NCBI GenBank assembly: GCA_039927815.1
Contig: JBDSUJ010000144.1
Location: 1 to 27,018 of the forward strand
Direction of reading: 5' to 3'
Source: Croceibacterium_A sp039927815
GTDB lineage: Bacteria > Pseudomonadota > Alphaproteobacteria > Sphingomonadales > Sphingomonadaceae
DNA: 27,018 bases
A model generated the notes under the pieces. The model was not told the origin of the DNA and did not search any database. It was given only the letters and a program-made list of their open reading frames with translations. Positions within the stretch are counted from its first letter, which is position 1. Each line of letters begins with the position of its first letter. Position numbers and translations under genes: made by a program. This document shows, piece after piece, positions 15,619 to 22,250 of this stretch.

Positions 15619-16594
15619 TGCCGTGTTGCCCAAACTGATCATCCAGGTGCCGTGTTACAACGAGGAGCAGACCATCGGCGAGACGCTCGCCTGCCTGCCG
15701 CGCACGCTGCCCGGCATCGGCGTGATCGAGTGGCTAATCGTCAACGACGGCAGCCAGGATCGGACCAGCGAAGTGGCGCGGGCGGCCGGGGTCGACCACG
15801 TCGTCGACCTGCCGGTCAACAAGGGCCTCGCCAAGGCCTTCATGGCCGGCTTGCAGCGGTGCATCGAGCTGGGCGCCGACGTCATCGTCAACACCGACGC
15901 CGACAATCAGTACCCGGCCGAGGACATTCCGCTGCTGCTGGCGCCGATCCTCGAGCATCGCGCGCAGTTCGTGGTCGGCGACCGGCCGATCGCCGCGACG
16001 GAACATTTTTCGCTGGTCAAGCGCCAGCTGCAAAAGCTCGGCAGCCAGGTGGTGCGGTTCGCGTCGGGCACGCGGGTGGGCGACGCACCGAGCGGGTTCC
16101 GCGCCCTGTCGCGCGAAGCCGCGCTGCGGATCCACGTGTTCGACAACTACACTTACACACTCGAATCGCTGATCCAGGCGGGGCAGTCGGGCATCAAGGT
16201 CGTGTCGGTACCGATCAGCGCCGCGCGCGAAACGCGGCCATCGCGGCTGGTGCGATCGAACGCCAGCTATGTGAAGCGTTCGATTGCGGCAATCCTGCGC
16301 GCCTATTTGGTATACCGTCCGGGCAAGGCGTTCTTCTTCCTTAGCGTGCCGCCGGCGCTGATCGGCACCGTGCTTATGGTCCGCTGGCTGGTGTTGTTCC
16401 TGGGCGGCAGCGAGCGCGCACGCGTACCAAGCCTGGTGGCGGCCGCGGTTCTGCTCATTGCCACGTTCCTGATGTGGCTGATGGGGCTGGTCGGGGAATT
16501 GCTCGCGATCAACCGCCGCTTGGTCCAGGATCTGCAGTACCAGCTGCGCAAGGCGTTGGCCGAGCGCCGCGCGCCCGGCGGCCATGGCGGCTGA
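15611..16594 (+). CDS. GT2-family glycosyltransferase, polyprenyl-phosphate-sugar synthase-like
   Basis: A 327-residue enzyme with a GT-A domain and two C-terminal membrane helices (about 238-264 and 272-298). Motifs are VPCYNEE at 13-19, NDGSQDRT at 45-52, metal-binding DAD at 96-98 in NTDADNQYP, and SGFRALSREA at 161-170. This domain plan matches dolichol-phosphate-mannose synthases and bacterial GtrB/ArnC-type enzymes, which transfer a sugar from a nucleotide to undecaprenyl phosphate at the inner face of the membrane. The sugar cannot be told from sequence. It overlaps the GT4 gene by 8 nt and the next gene by 11 nt, so expression is tightly linked. Confidence 0.9.
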   Translation: MADAVLPKLIIQVPCYNEEQTIGETLACLPRTLPGIGVIEWLIVNDGSQDRTSEVARAAGVDHVVDLPVNKGLAKAFMAGLQRCIELGADVIVNTDADNQYPAEDIPLLLAPILEHRAQFVVGDRPIAATEHFSLVKRQLQKLGSQVVRFASGTRVGDAPSGFRALSREAALRIHVFDNYTYTLESLIQAGQSGIKVVSVPISAARETRPSRLVRSNASYVKRSIAAILRAYLVYRPGKAFFFLSVPPALIGTVLMVRWLVLFLGGSERARVPSLVAAAVLLIATFLMWLMGLVGELLAINRRLVQDLQYQLRKALAERRAPGGHGG

Positions 16595-17516
16595 CGCCGC
16601 TGCGACCGCGGCCGTCGTGGTGAAGCGGGCGCTGCCGATCGTGGTCAGCGCAATCCTGCTGGCGGCGCTGTGGTGGCGGATCGACGCGCGCGCGATCGTC
16701 CAGGCTGCCGGCGCCGCCAAGGCCGGCTGGCTAATCGCCGGCGTCATCGCGGTCATTCCGCTGACATGGGGCACCGCGGTGCGCTTCCAATGGCTCAGCC
16801 GGACGCGGATCGGAACCGCGCTGGCCGGCCGCCTGATCCTCGCCGCATCGACGCTCAATCTCGTGCTGCCGTCCAAGATGGGCGATCTTGCCAAAGCCTG
16901 GGTGCTGGAGCGGCGGCATGGGTTCGAACGCAAGTTCGCTCTGTCGCTGGTGGTGTTCGAGAAGCTGCTCGACTTGTCCGCGCTGCTGGTGTGGGGAATG
17001 CTCGCGCTGATATGGATGCGACCCGGCGATCCGCGTTTCGTGCTCGGCGCGATCGTGCTGGCGGGGGCCCTGCTGGCGCTCGGCGTGGTGATGACGCCGC
17101 TGTGCTTACGTCTGCCGTATCCGGCGCGCATTGGCGGCTTCGTCGAACAATGGCACGCCTTGGTGCGGTGGTTCTGGGGGAACCGGCGCCGGGCCGCGGC
17201 GACCGTGATCTTGTCGCTGGCGCTGTGGGCCGGGCACCTGGCACAGTTATGGCTGTTCGCCCGTGCGCTCGGGCAGGTCCCGGCGGTGGCAAGCATGGCC
17301 GCAGCGACGCTGTCGATCCTGGCCGGGCTGTTGCCGTTCACGATGGCCGGGGTCGGGACGCGCGACCTGGCGATCGTCTATTTCTACCGCGACTGGCTGA
17401 GCCCCGCGCAATGCGCGGCGCTGGGGATGCTGGCGACGCTGCGGTACCTGCTGCCGGCGGTAGCCGGCCTGCCGTTCGTCAGCGATTACTGGCGGCCCGC
17501 GGACTCGCGCCCGTAA
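16584..17516 (+). CDS. UPF0104 / flippase-like integral membrane protein
   Basis: A 310-residue protein with about seven or eight membrane helices, of the lysylphosphatidylglycerol-synthase transmembrane-region (UPF0104, AglD-like) family. Hallmarks visible are LVLPSKMGDLAKAW at 93-106, VVFEKLLDLSALLVWG at 123-138 and PFTMAGVGTRDLAIVYF at 251-267. In LPG synthase this fold flips lipids. As a separate protein next to glycosyltransferases it is often suspected of moving lipid-linked sugars, but direct proof is lacking for most members. The ATG at 16584 lies inside the GT2 gene (11-nt overlap) and the stop codon shares one base with the next start. Its position between a polyprenyl-phosphate-sugar synthase and a GT-C-like protein fits a role in presenting the lipid-linked sugar to the periplasm. 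Confidence 0.85.
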   Translation: MAADAAATAAVVVKRALPIVVSAILLAALWWRIDARAIVQAAGAAKAGWLIAGVIAVIPLTWGTAVRFQWLSRTRIGTALAGRLILAASTLNLVLPSKMGDLAKAWVLERRHGFERKFALSLVVFEKLLDLSALLVWGMLALIWMRPGDPRFVLGAIVLAGALLALGVVMTPLCLRLPYPARIGGFVEQWHALVRWFWGNRRRAAATVILSLALWAGHLAQLWLFARALGQVPAVASMAAATLSILAGLLPFTMAGVGTRDLAIVYFYRDWLSPAQCAALGMLATLRYLLPAVAGLPFVSDYWRPADSRP

Positions 17517-19159
17517 TGCGATTCCTTACCTGGGGGCGTGGGCTGGCGCTGCTCGGCGCAGTGACCCTCGTCGTCTATTTCTACCTGGCGCTGTTCGTGC
17601 CCGGCACGCTGCGGTACTCGCCGTTCACGATCCAGGACGATGCCCGCCAGTTTGGCACCTGGTGGCCGCAGATCCGCGATCCGCGGCTGCTGCAGGGCGA
17701 TCCGATGGCGGCCTATTGGCGTGCGGTCTCGCCATGGGGATACCGCGTTCCGTTCAACGTTGCCGGGTGGTTGGGGATCGATCCCTTGCTGTTTGCCCGG
17801 TTGCTGCCCGCGGCGCTGATTGTCCTCTGCCTGTGGCAGGCGTGGCGCCTGGCGCTCAAGTTGACGGACACACCCGGCGCGGCGTTCTTCGCGGCGGCAT
17901 TCTGTTTTGGCTACCTGGTGCATGACGATTCTCTGTTCGGCGCCACGCCGCGCGCGTTTTCACCTCCGCTGCTGCTGCTCGCCCTCAATGCCATTGTGGC
18001 GCGGCGCCCGTGGCTGGCGGTGGCGTGGCTGGCGGTGCTGTCGTCGATCTATCCGACGACCGCGGTGGCCGGTTTCGGCATCCTCGCGCTGGCGCAAGTG
18101 CGGCGCGGGGACTTGCTCCCGCTGGTGCTGCCGCGCCGCCGCATTTTGCCGCTGGTGGTCGCGGGGGTGGCAATCGTCCTGGCCTCGCTCCCGCTGCAGA
18201 ACCGGTCCGAGCCATGGGGGCCGGTGGTCACCCTTCAGCAAGCACTGTCGATGCCGAATATGAACCGTCCGGACGGACGCAGCAGTATTGTCGACGAAAA
18301 CGGGGACGTCGCGTGGGTGTGCTCGGCGCGGGTCGGCTATCTGCCCGAGGCGGTGCCCTGTGGCTGGGGTATACCTGGCGCGATCCCGATCAACATACTG
18401 GTGCTGATGCCGCTGCTGCTGCTGGCGCTGCGCTCGGCCCGCGATCAGCCCGACCCGGACACCGCCGCGCGCAACCGCATTTACCTGCACGCGCTGGTGG
18501 CGTGCTCAGTCTGTTTCCTCGCGGCCGCGGCAGTGGCCTTCAACCTCCATTTCCCGGGCCGCTATACCCAACGCATCCTCGGCCCGCTCGAATGGCTCGC
18601 GATCGGGCAGCTGCTGGGGGGCTGGCTTGTCGACAAGGGAAGGGGCTGGACGGTGGCGGTGGTTGCGTTCCTCACTTTGGTGGCCGCGACTCCGCTGCCG
18701 GGGTTCGTCCGCCCGAGCGATCCCCGGCTGATCCGCTTGATCGCGCGTCTGCCCATCGGTACCCGGATTGCGGGCATTTCCGCCGACCTCGACGCGGTCC
18801 CCGCGCTCACCGGCCGAGCGATCACTGCTGCCCCCGAGCAAGCGATCCCTTGGCACATGGCCTATTACCGGCCGTACGAGCAGCGTTTGATTCGCTCGCT
18901 TGAGCTGGTCTCGGTGCCGACTGCGGGCCAACTGGCCGCGCGCCTCGATACGCCCTTTGTGCTGGTCGACCGCGCCGTGCTCGAACGCTCGCAGGTGCCC
19001 CGGCGCTATGCGCTGATCGTGCCGCAGGCGGCCGCAGCGGCGCGTGCGGCGCTGGCGCGCGGGCCCTCGGCGCTGCAGCGCGCGGCAGGCGGCTGCGCGA
19101 TCTATCGTGGACGCACCGCCTGGTTGCTCGACAGCGCGTGCCTGCGCCGCGCCCGCTAG
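17516..19159 (+). CDS. Large polytopic membrane protein, GT-C glycosyltransferase-like
   Basis: A 547-residue inner-membrane protein with roughly ten helices and a soluble C-terminal region of about 130 residues. After the first helix (8-29) the first loop carries an adjacent Asp pair, D41-D42, in FTIQDDARQF. Acidic residues at this position are the catalytic hallmark of GT-C glycosyltransferases (PMT, ArnT, Alg-type), which use polyprenyl-phosphate sugars in the periplasm. Later helices alternate with Trp/Pro-rich loops, and the C-terminal region ends in CAIYRGRTAWLL. The ATG at 17516 overlaps the previous stop as TAATG; the longer open frame upstream is only the shadow of the flippase-like gene. 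It may be the terminal transferase of the operon. The GT-C assignment is by topology and motif, so moderate. Confidence 0.75.
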   Translation: MRFLTWGRGLALLGAVTLVVYFYLALFVPGTLRYSPFTIQDDARQFGTWWPQIRDPRLLQGDPMAAYWRAVSPWGYRVPFNVAGWLGIDPLLFARLLPAALIVLCLWQAWRLALKLTDTPGAAFFAAAFCFGYLVHDDSLFGATPRAFSPPLLLLALNAIVARRPWLAVAWLAVLSSIYPTTAVAGFGILALAQVRRGDLLPLVLPRRRILPLVVAGVAIVLASLPLQNRSEPWGPVVTLQQALSMPNMNRPDGRSSIVDENGDVAWVCSARVGYLPEAVPCGWGIPGAIPINILVLMPLLLLALRSARDQPDPDTAARNRIYLHALVACSVCFLAAAAVAFNLHFPGRYTQRILGPLEWLAIGQLLGGWLVDKGRGWTVAVVAFLTLVAATPLPGFVRPSDPRLIRLIARLPIGTRIAGISADLDAVPALTGRAITAAPEQAIPWHMAYYRPYEQRLIRSLELVSVPTAGQLAARLDTPFVLVDRAVLERSQVPRRYALIVPQAAAAARAALARGPSALQRAAGGCAIYRGRTAWLLDSACLRRAR

Positions 19160-19160
19160 C

Positions 19161-19940
19161 TCACCCGTCCTCGCCGCACAGCAGGGCAAGCGCATCGCGG
19201 CATTCGCTGTCCAGCCGCCGCGCGACACCTTCCTGCACCGCGGGACTGTTGCCGCCGAAGTGGGCCAGCGTCCCGTCACCGCTCCGCCGGGCGCGCTCGG
19301 CATAGATTGCGCGGATCAGCACGGCATCGCTGCACGCCTCGGGCACAGTGCGCAGCGCCGCGAGGATGATGCCGCAATTCGGCCCGTGCTGGACCGCTGT
19401 CGACCAAACCACTTCCTGCAACGCGCGGCTGTGGACGGCGAGATCCAGCCCGGCCGTGCGCTTCAACAGGGCCGCCTGGACCGCGTAATGGGTTCGCTCG
19501 ATGAACGCGTGTTGCGCTGCGTCGAAGGTCTCGGGGCTACCTTCTGCACAGCGCTGCCAGGCCGCGCTGAATTGCGCGGAGCCCGCTGCGCTGCCGGTGA
19601 ACCGCGCGGCCCACGGCCGGCCTTCGGCGGCGAGGAACTGCGCGGTCCGGCCCTGCGCCGCCGACAGCTGGTAGGACCCGTATGAGACGCCCCCCCGATC
19701 GCCGCGCCCGCTCGACACCGCGCCCGGTCCGCGCGAATCGACTTCGTAGCGGCGCGAGAGCTCGCCCAGCGGCACGGGTGGTGGAACGTCATCGGGCACC
19801 TTGAGCATTTGCCCGGCGCGAATGCGGTCGGGATTGACGATGCGATTGAGGCTCCCCAGCCGGGCCAGGCTCACGCGGAACCGGTGCGCGATGCCGCCAA
19901 GGGTGTCGCCCGGCCGAATGAGATAAATATGGTTCGTCAT
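19161..19940 (-). CDS. LysM-domain protein with putative peptidoglycan-hydrolase domain
   Basis: A 259-residue protein beginning directly with a LysM domain (5-48: YLIRPGDTLGGIAHRF, then NPDRIRAGQMLKVP), a glycan-binding module. A C-terminal domain of about 190 residues contains RYEVDSRGPGAVSSGRG, DRGGVSYGSYQLS, a central FIERTHYAVQAALL, and ALQEVVWSTAVQHGP. The pattern Glu...Gly-Pro-Gly...YGSYQ recalls lysozyme-like or chitosanase-like hydrolases found in phage and secretion-system contexts, but I cannot name the family with certainty. There is no signal peptide, which is unusual for a wall hydrolase. The ATG at 19940 is preferred over ATG 19958, which lacks any ribosome site. It converges on the GT-C-like gene with a 1-nt gap and diverges from tetR. 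Confidence 0.78.
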   Translation of the reverse strand: MTNHIYLIRPGDTLGGIAHRFRVSLARLGSLNRIVNPDRIRAGQMLKVPDDVPPPVPLGELSRRYEVDSRGPGAVSSGRGDRGGVSYGSYQLSAAQGRTAQFLAAEGRPWAARFTGSAAGSAQFSAAWQRCAEGSPETFDAAQHAFIERTHYAVQAALLKRTAGLDLAVHSRALQEVVWSTAVQHGPNCGIILAALRTVPEACSDAVLIRAIYAERARRSGDGTLAHFGGNSPAVQEGVARRLDSECRDALALLCGEDG

Positions 19941-20045
19941 GTCAGGTCCACGTGCCATTACGGTACATAAGCTGCCACACGTCCTATGGTGTAGGAAAGC
20001 ACTTTATGGGACCTGCGGCAGGAATTTCTCGACATCCGAGCAGGT

Positions 20046-20051
20046 TATATT
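20046..20051 (+). promoter_or_regulatory. Candidate -10 box of the tetR promoter
   Basis: TATATT at 20046-20051 stands out in GC-rich surroundings, immediately upstream of the operator copy and 14 nt before the tetR ATG. Transcription from it would begin about 8 nt before the start codon, leaving no room for a ribosome site. No good -35 box is visible at the right distance. Confidence 0.4.
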
Positions 20052-20067
20052 ACATACCATTTGATAT
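20050..20067 (+). promoter_or_regulatory. Candidate TetR operator A, overlapping the tetR start codon
   Basis: TTACATACCATTTGATAT matches the copy at 20698-20715 (read on the other strand) at 14 of 18 positions; the nine-base block TTACATACC and the GATAT block are identical and only the four-base spacer differs. Within it ATAC-N6-ATAT forms an imperfect dyad. It covers the first two bases of the tetR ATG, a position suited to autorepression. The TACATAC core also occurs in the AcrR operator of E. coli. Confidence 0.65.
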
Positions 20068-20668
20068 GGAAAAGACCGCCATCAGGGGACGCCCGCGCGA
20101 ATTCGACTGCGATGTCGCGCTCGCGGCGGCGTTGCGGGTGTTCTGGAGCAAGGGCTATGACGGTGCATCGCTTACCGATCTGACCGAGGCGATGGGCATA
20201 ACCCGGCCCAGCCTCTATGCCGCGTTCGGCAACAAGGAAGCACTCTTCAAGAAGACCCTCGACCTCTACGAGAGCGAGAAGCTATCCTACATCAACCATG
20301 CCCTCAGCGCCGCGACTGGTCGCGGCGTGGCCGAGCGACTGCTCGAAGGCGCGATCGCCAACGCCACCGGCAAGGACGAGCCGCAGGGCTGCCTGGGGGT
20401 CATCAGCACTGTCAATTGCGGACAAGAAGCATCCTCGATCCGAAGTCATGTCCTCGAACGGGCCGAGACGGCGCGGCAGGCCTTGATCGATCGCATGGGG
20501 CGAGCGATCGCCGACGGCGACTTTACCACCGCGGTCGAGGCGGAAACGATCACCCGTTACTTGTTCGCCGTGCTGCAGGGACTATCGGTTCAGGCGGGTT
20601 CGGGAGCCTCACGCGCCGAACTGGACGACGTGGCGGCCACGACGCTGGCGATCTGGCCGGGGCGCTGA
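20066..20668 (+). CDS. TetR/AcrR-family transcriptional repressor of the efflux operon
   Basis: A 200-residue TetR-family protein. The N-terminus RGRPREFD at 7-14 is the classic family opening and fixes the start at ATG 20066. The helix-turn-helix (about 34-57) reads SLTDLTEAMGITRPSLYAAF and is followed by the conserved GNKEALF. The remaining helices form the ligand-binding and dimer domain, with QGCLGVISTVNCG near 118-130. It lies 270 nt upstream of and co-directional with the RND efflux genes, and the same 18-bp motif occurs at its own start and at the efflux promoter. It is therefore probably an autorepressor released by a pump substrate. There is no Shine-Dalgarno sequence before the ATG, suggesting a leaderless or nearly leaderless message. 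The open frame continues upstream to 19952 but that part shows no conservation pattern. Confidence 0.92.
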   Translation: MEKTAIRGRPREFDCDVALAAALRVFWSKGYDGASLTDLTEAMGITRPSLYAAFGNKEALFKKTLDLYESEKLSYINHALSAATGRGVAERLLEGAIANATGKDEPQGCLGVISTVNCGQEASSIRSHVLERAETARQALIDRMGRAIADGDFTTAVEAETITRYLFAVLQGLSVQAGSGASRAELDDVAATTLAIWPGR

Positions 20669-20697
20669 AAGCGCGGCTTTTGCTGCACTGCGAAAAA

Positions 20698-20715
20698 ATA
20701 TCGCTCGGTATGTAA
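20698..20715 (-). promoter_or_regulatory. Candidate TetR operator B, upstream of the RND promoter
   Basis: On the minus strand this reads TTACATACCGAGCGATAT, identical to operator A outside the four-base spacer. It ends just upstream of TTGACC at 20723-20728, a possible -35 box. Confidence 0.65.
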
Positions 20716-20722
20716 ATCGGGC

Positions 20723-20728
20723 TTGACC
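20723..20728 (+). promoter_or_regulatory. Possible -35 box of the RND efflux promoter
   Basis: TTGACC at 20723-20728 lies between the two operator copies. The -10 region would fall in the AT-richer stretch at 20740-20757, inside operator C, though no good TATAAT match sits at 16-18 bp spacing. Start of transcription near 20765 would leave a leader of about 170 nt. Confidence 0.4.
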
Positions 20729-20739
20729 TGAACGCCAGA

Positions 20740-20757
20740 TAACATACTTACCGGTAT
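20740..20757 (+). promoter_or_regulatory. Candidate TetR operator C, over the expected -10 region
   Basis: TAACATACTTACCGGTAT agrees with operator A/B at 11 of the 14 non-spacer positions and contains a clean dyad, ATAC at 20744-20747 with GTAT at 20754-20757. Its position over the expected -10 region would let bound TetR block RNA polymerase. Confidence 0.55.
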
Positions 20758-20857
20758 AGAACGTTGGAAGAGTCCGGACGCCAAGGTGTCGGCACTGCTT
20801 CGATGCTCCGAACTTTGGCTGGTTCCACGCCCGGTCACGATCATACCACTGCGGGCC

Positions 20858-20884
20858 CCCGCCGAAAGCGCTGCTTTTCGGGGC
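20858..20884 (+). promoter_or_regulatory. Stem-loop in the RND operon leader
   Basis: CCGAAA at 20862-20867 pairs with TTTCGG at 20876-20881. Extra C-G pairs lie outside and a short G/C stem inside. It falls in the untranslated leader 55-80 nt ahead of the adaptor start, so it could affect mRNA stability or attenuation. No leader peptide was recognised. Confidence 0.35.
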
Positions 20885-20938
20885 GATGGTCTGCGCCAAC
20901 GCTCAACGTCGGGCTTGCCCGCATGCCAGGGACTCACG

Positions 20939-22204
20939 ATGAACGACTACTCAGCCATCTCCGTCGGCCAGCAGCTGGCCCAGCTTGACGATCGGCCTCC
21001 CCCAGCCAAGCGCGCAACATCGCGTCGCCTGCTATGGGCTAGCCTGGTCGCGGTAGCGGTTGCCGTGGCGTGGCTCGTCCTGCGCGGCGAGCCGGCACCG
21101 GCCGCCGCGCCGCCGGTGCCGCTGGTGATCGTGGCCACGCCCCTGCAACGGCAGATCACTGAATGGGATGACTACGTCGGCCGCTTTGAAGCGGCAAAAA
21201 GCGTGGAAGTCCGCCCGCGGGTGTCGGGGCAGATTGTCGCCGTGCATTTCACCGACGGCCAGTTCGTACGCCAGGGGCAGCCGCTGTTCACGATTGACGC
21301 GCGTCCTTATCGCGCTGCGCTGGCGGAGGCGCAGGCCGGCGTCGCCACGGCGCAAAGCGATTACGTGCTGGCCCAGTCCGATCTGGCCCGTGCGCTGAGC
21401 CTGGTCGCCGAAGATGCTGTGGCGAAAAGTGAGATCGACAGCTTGCGGGCCCATGTGCGTGCGGCGGAGGCCGCCCGCGCCGGGGCTCAGGCGCGAGTTC
21501 GCTCGCGCAGTCTCGATGTCGAGTTTGCGACCGTTCGGGCACCGATGAGCGGGCGGATCTCCGATCGCCGGGTCGATGCCGGCAACCTGGTCGCGGCGGG
21601 CGACGGGCCCGCGGCCACTTTATTGACGACGATCAATTCCACCGACCCAATACACTTCGTGTTCGACGGATCGGAAGGGCTGTTCCTCAAGACCAAGCGC
21701 GGCGGGACGGGCGGCGGCTCGCCGGTCGATATCCGCCTGCAGGACGAGAGCGATTATCGCTGGCACGGCGCCCTGGATTTCACCGACAACGGGCTCGATC
21801 CGCGCTCCGGCACGATCCGCGCGCGGGCGGTGCTGCGCAATCCGCAGAACTTTCTGACGCCCGGTATGTTCGGAAACATGCGCGTCGCCGGCGAAGGCCA
21901 GGTCGCGGCGTTGCTGGTGCCCGACACCGCCGTGCAAGCCGACCAGGCGCGCAAGATCCTGCTGGTTGCCGCGCCCGATGGCACGGTCACCGCGAAGCCG
22001 GTGACGCTCGGCCCGCTGGTGGACGGCCTGCGCGTAATCCGGGAGGGCATTGCCGCCACCGATCGGGTCATCATCGAGGGATCGCAAATGGCGATGCCGG
22101 GCAGCAAAGTGAAAACCCGGCTTCAGCGCATCGAGCAGCCCAAAGCCATTCCCGCGGCGGCCTTCGCCAAAAGCCCGCCAGGCGAGGCGACGTTCGCGAA
22201 CTGA
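20939..22204 (+). CDS. RND efflux periplasmic adaptor subunit (membrane fusion protein)
   Basis: A 421-residue adaptor linking the inner-membrane pump to the outer-membrane channel. One N-terminal helix (31-48) anchors it; there is no lipobox, unlike AcrA. The first lipoyl half includes VEVRPRVSGQIVAVHFTDGQ at 89-108, a helical hairpin follows (about 122-190), the second lipoyl half has VRAPMSGRISDRRVDAGNLV at 199-218, and beta-barrel and membrane-proximal domains complete it. The ATG at 20939 is chosen because AGGGA lies seven bases upstream; the open frame back to 20786 lies in the leader. It is the first gene of a three-gene operon and follows the TetR operator pair. The substrate range cannot be predicted. 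Confidence 0.93.
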   Translation: MNDYSAISVGQQLAQLDDRPPPAKRATSRRLLWASLVAVAVAVAWLVLRGEPAPAAAPPVPLVIVATPLQRQITEWDDYVGRFEAAKSVEVRPRVSGQIVAVHFTDGQFVRQGQPLFTIDARPYRAALAEAQAGVATAQSDYVLAQSDLARALSLVAEDAVAKSEIDSLRAHVRAAEAARAGAQARVRSRSLDVEFATVRAPMSGRISDRRVDAGNLVAAGDGPAATLLTTINSTDPIHFVFDGSEGLFLKTKRGGTGGGSPVDIRLQDESDYRWHGALDFTDNGLDPRSGTIRARAVLRNPQNFLTPGMFGNMRVAGEGQVAALLVPDTAVQADQARKILLVAAPDGTVTAKPVTLGPLVDGLRVIREGIAATDRVIIEGSQMAMPGSKVKTRLQRIEQPKAIPAAAFAKSPPGEATFAN

Positions 22205-22250
22205 CGCCGTCCGCCGCCCTGCCGCCTACCTTTTTGCGAAAGCCTGAGCC

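Noticed and set aside
15734..17341. Minus-strand open frame (535 codons) opposite the GT2 and flippase-like genes
   Set aside because: Low-complexity composition without motifs; the plus-strand genes carry clear family signatures and overlap starts.
16670..17515. N-terminal extension of the GT-C-like frame
   Set aside because: This part lies in another frame of the flippase-like gene; the TAATG junction at 17514-17518 marks the real start.
19962..19970. GGTACATAA near the LysM gene start as a fourth TetR site
   Set aside because: It matches only 7 of 9 bases of one motif block and the GATAT block is missing at the right spacing.
19952..20065. 38-codon upstream extension of the tetR frame
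   Set aside because: It has no conserved sequence and passes through the operator and promoter; the family N-terminus starts at 20066.
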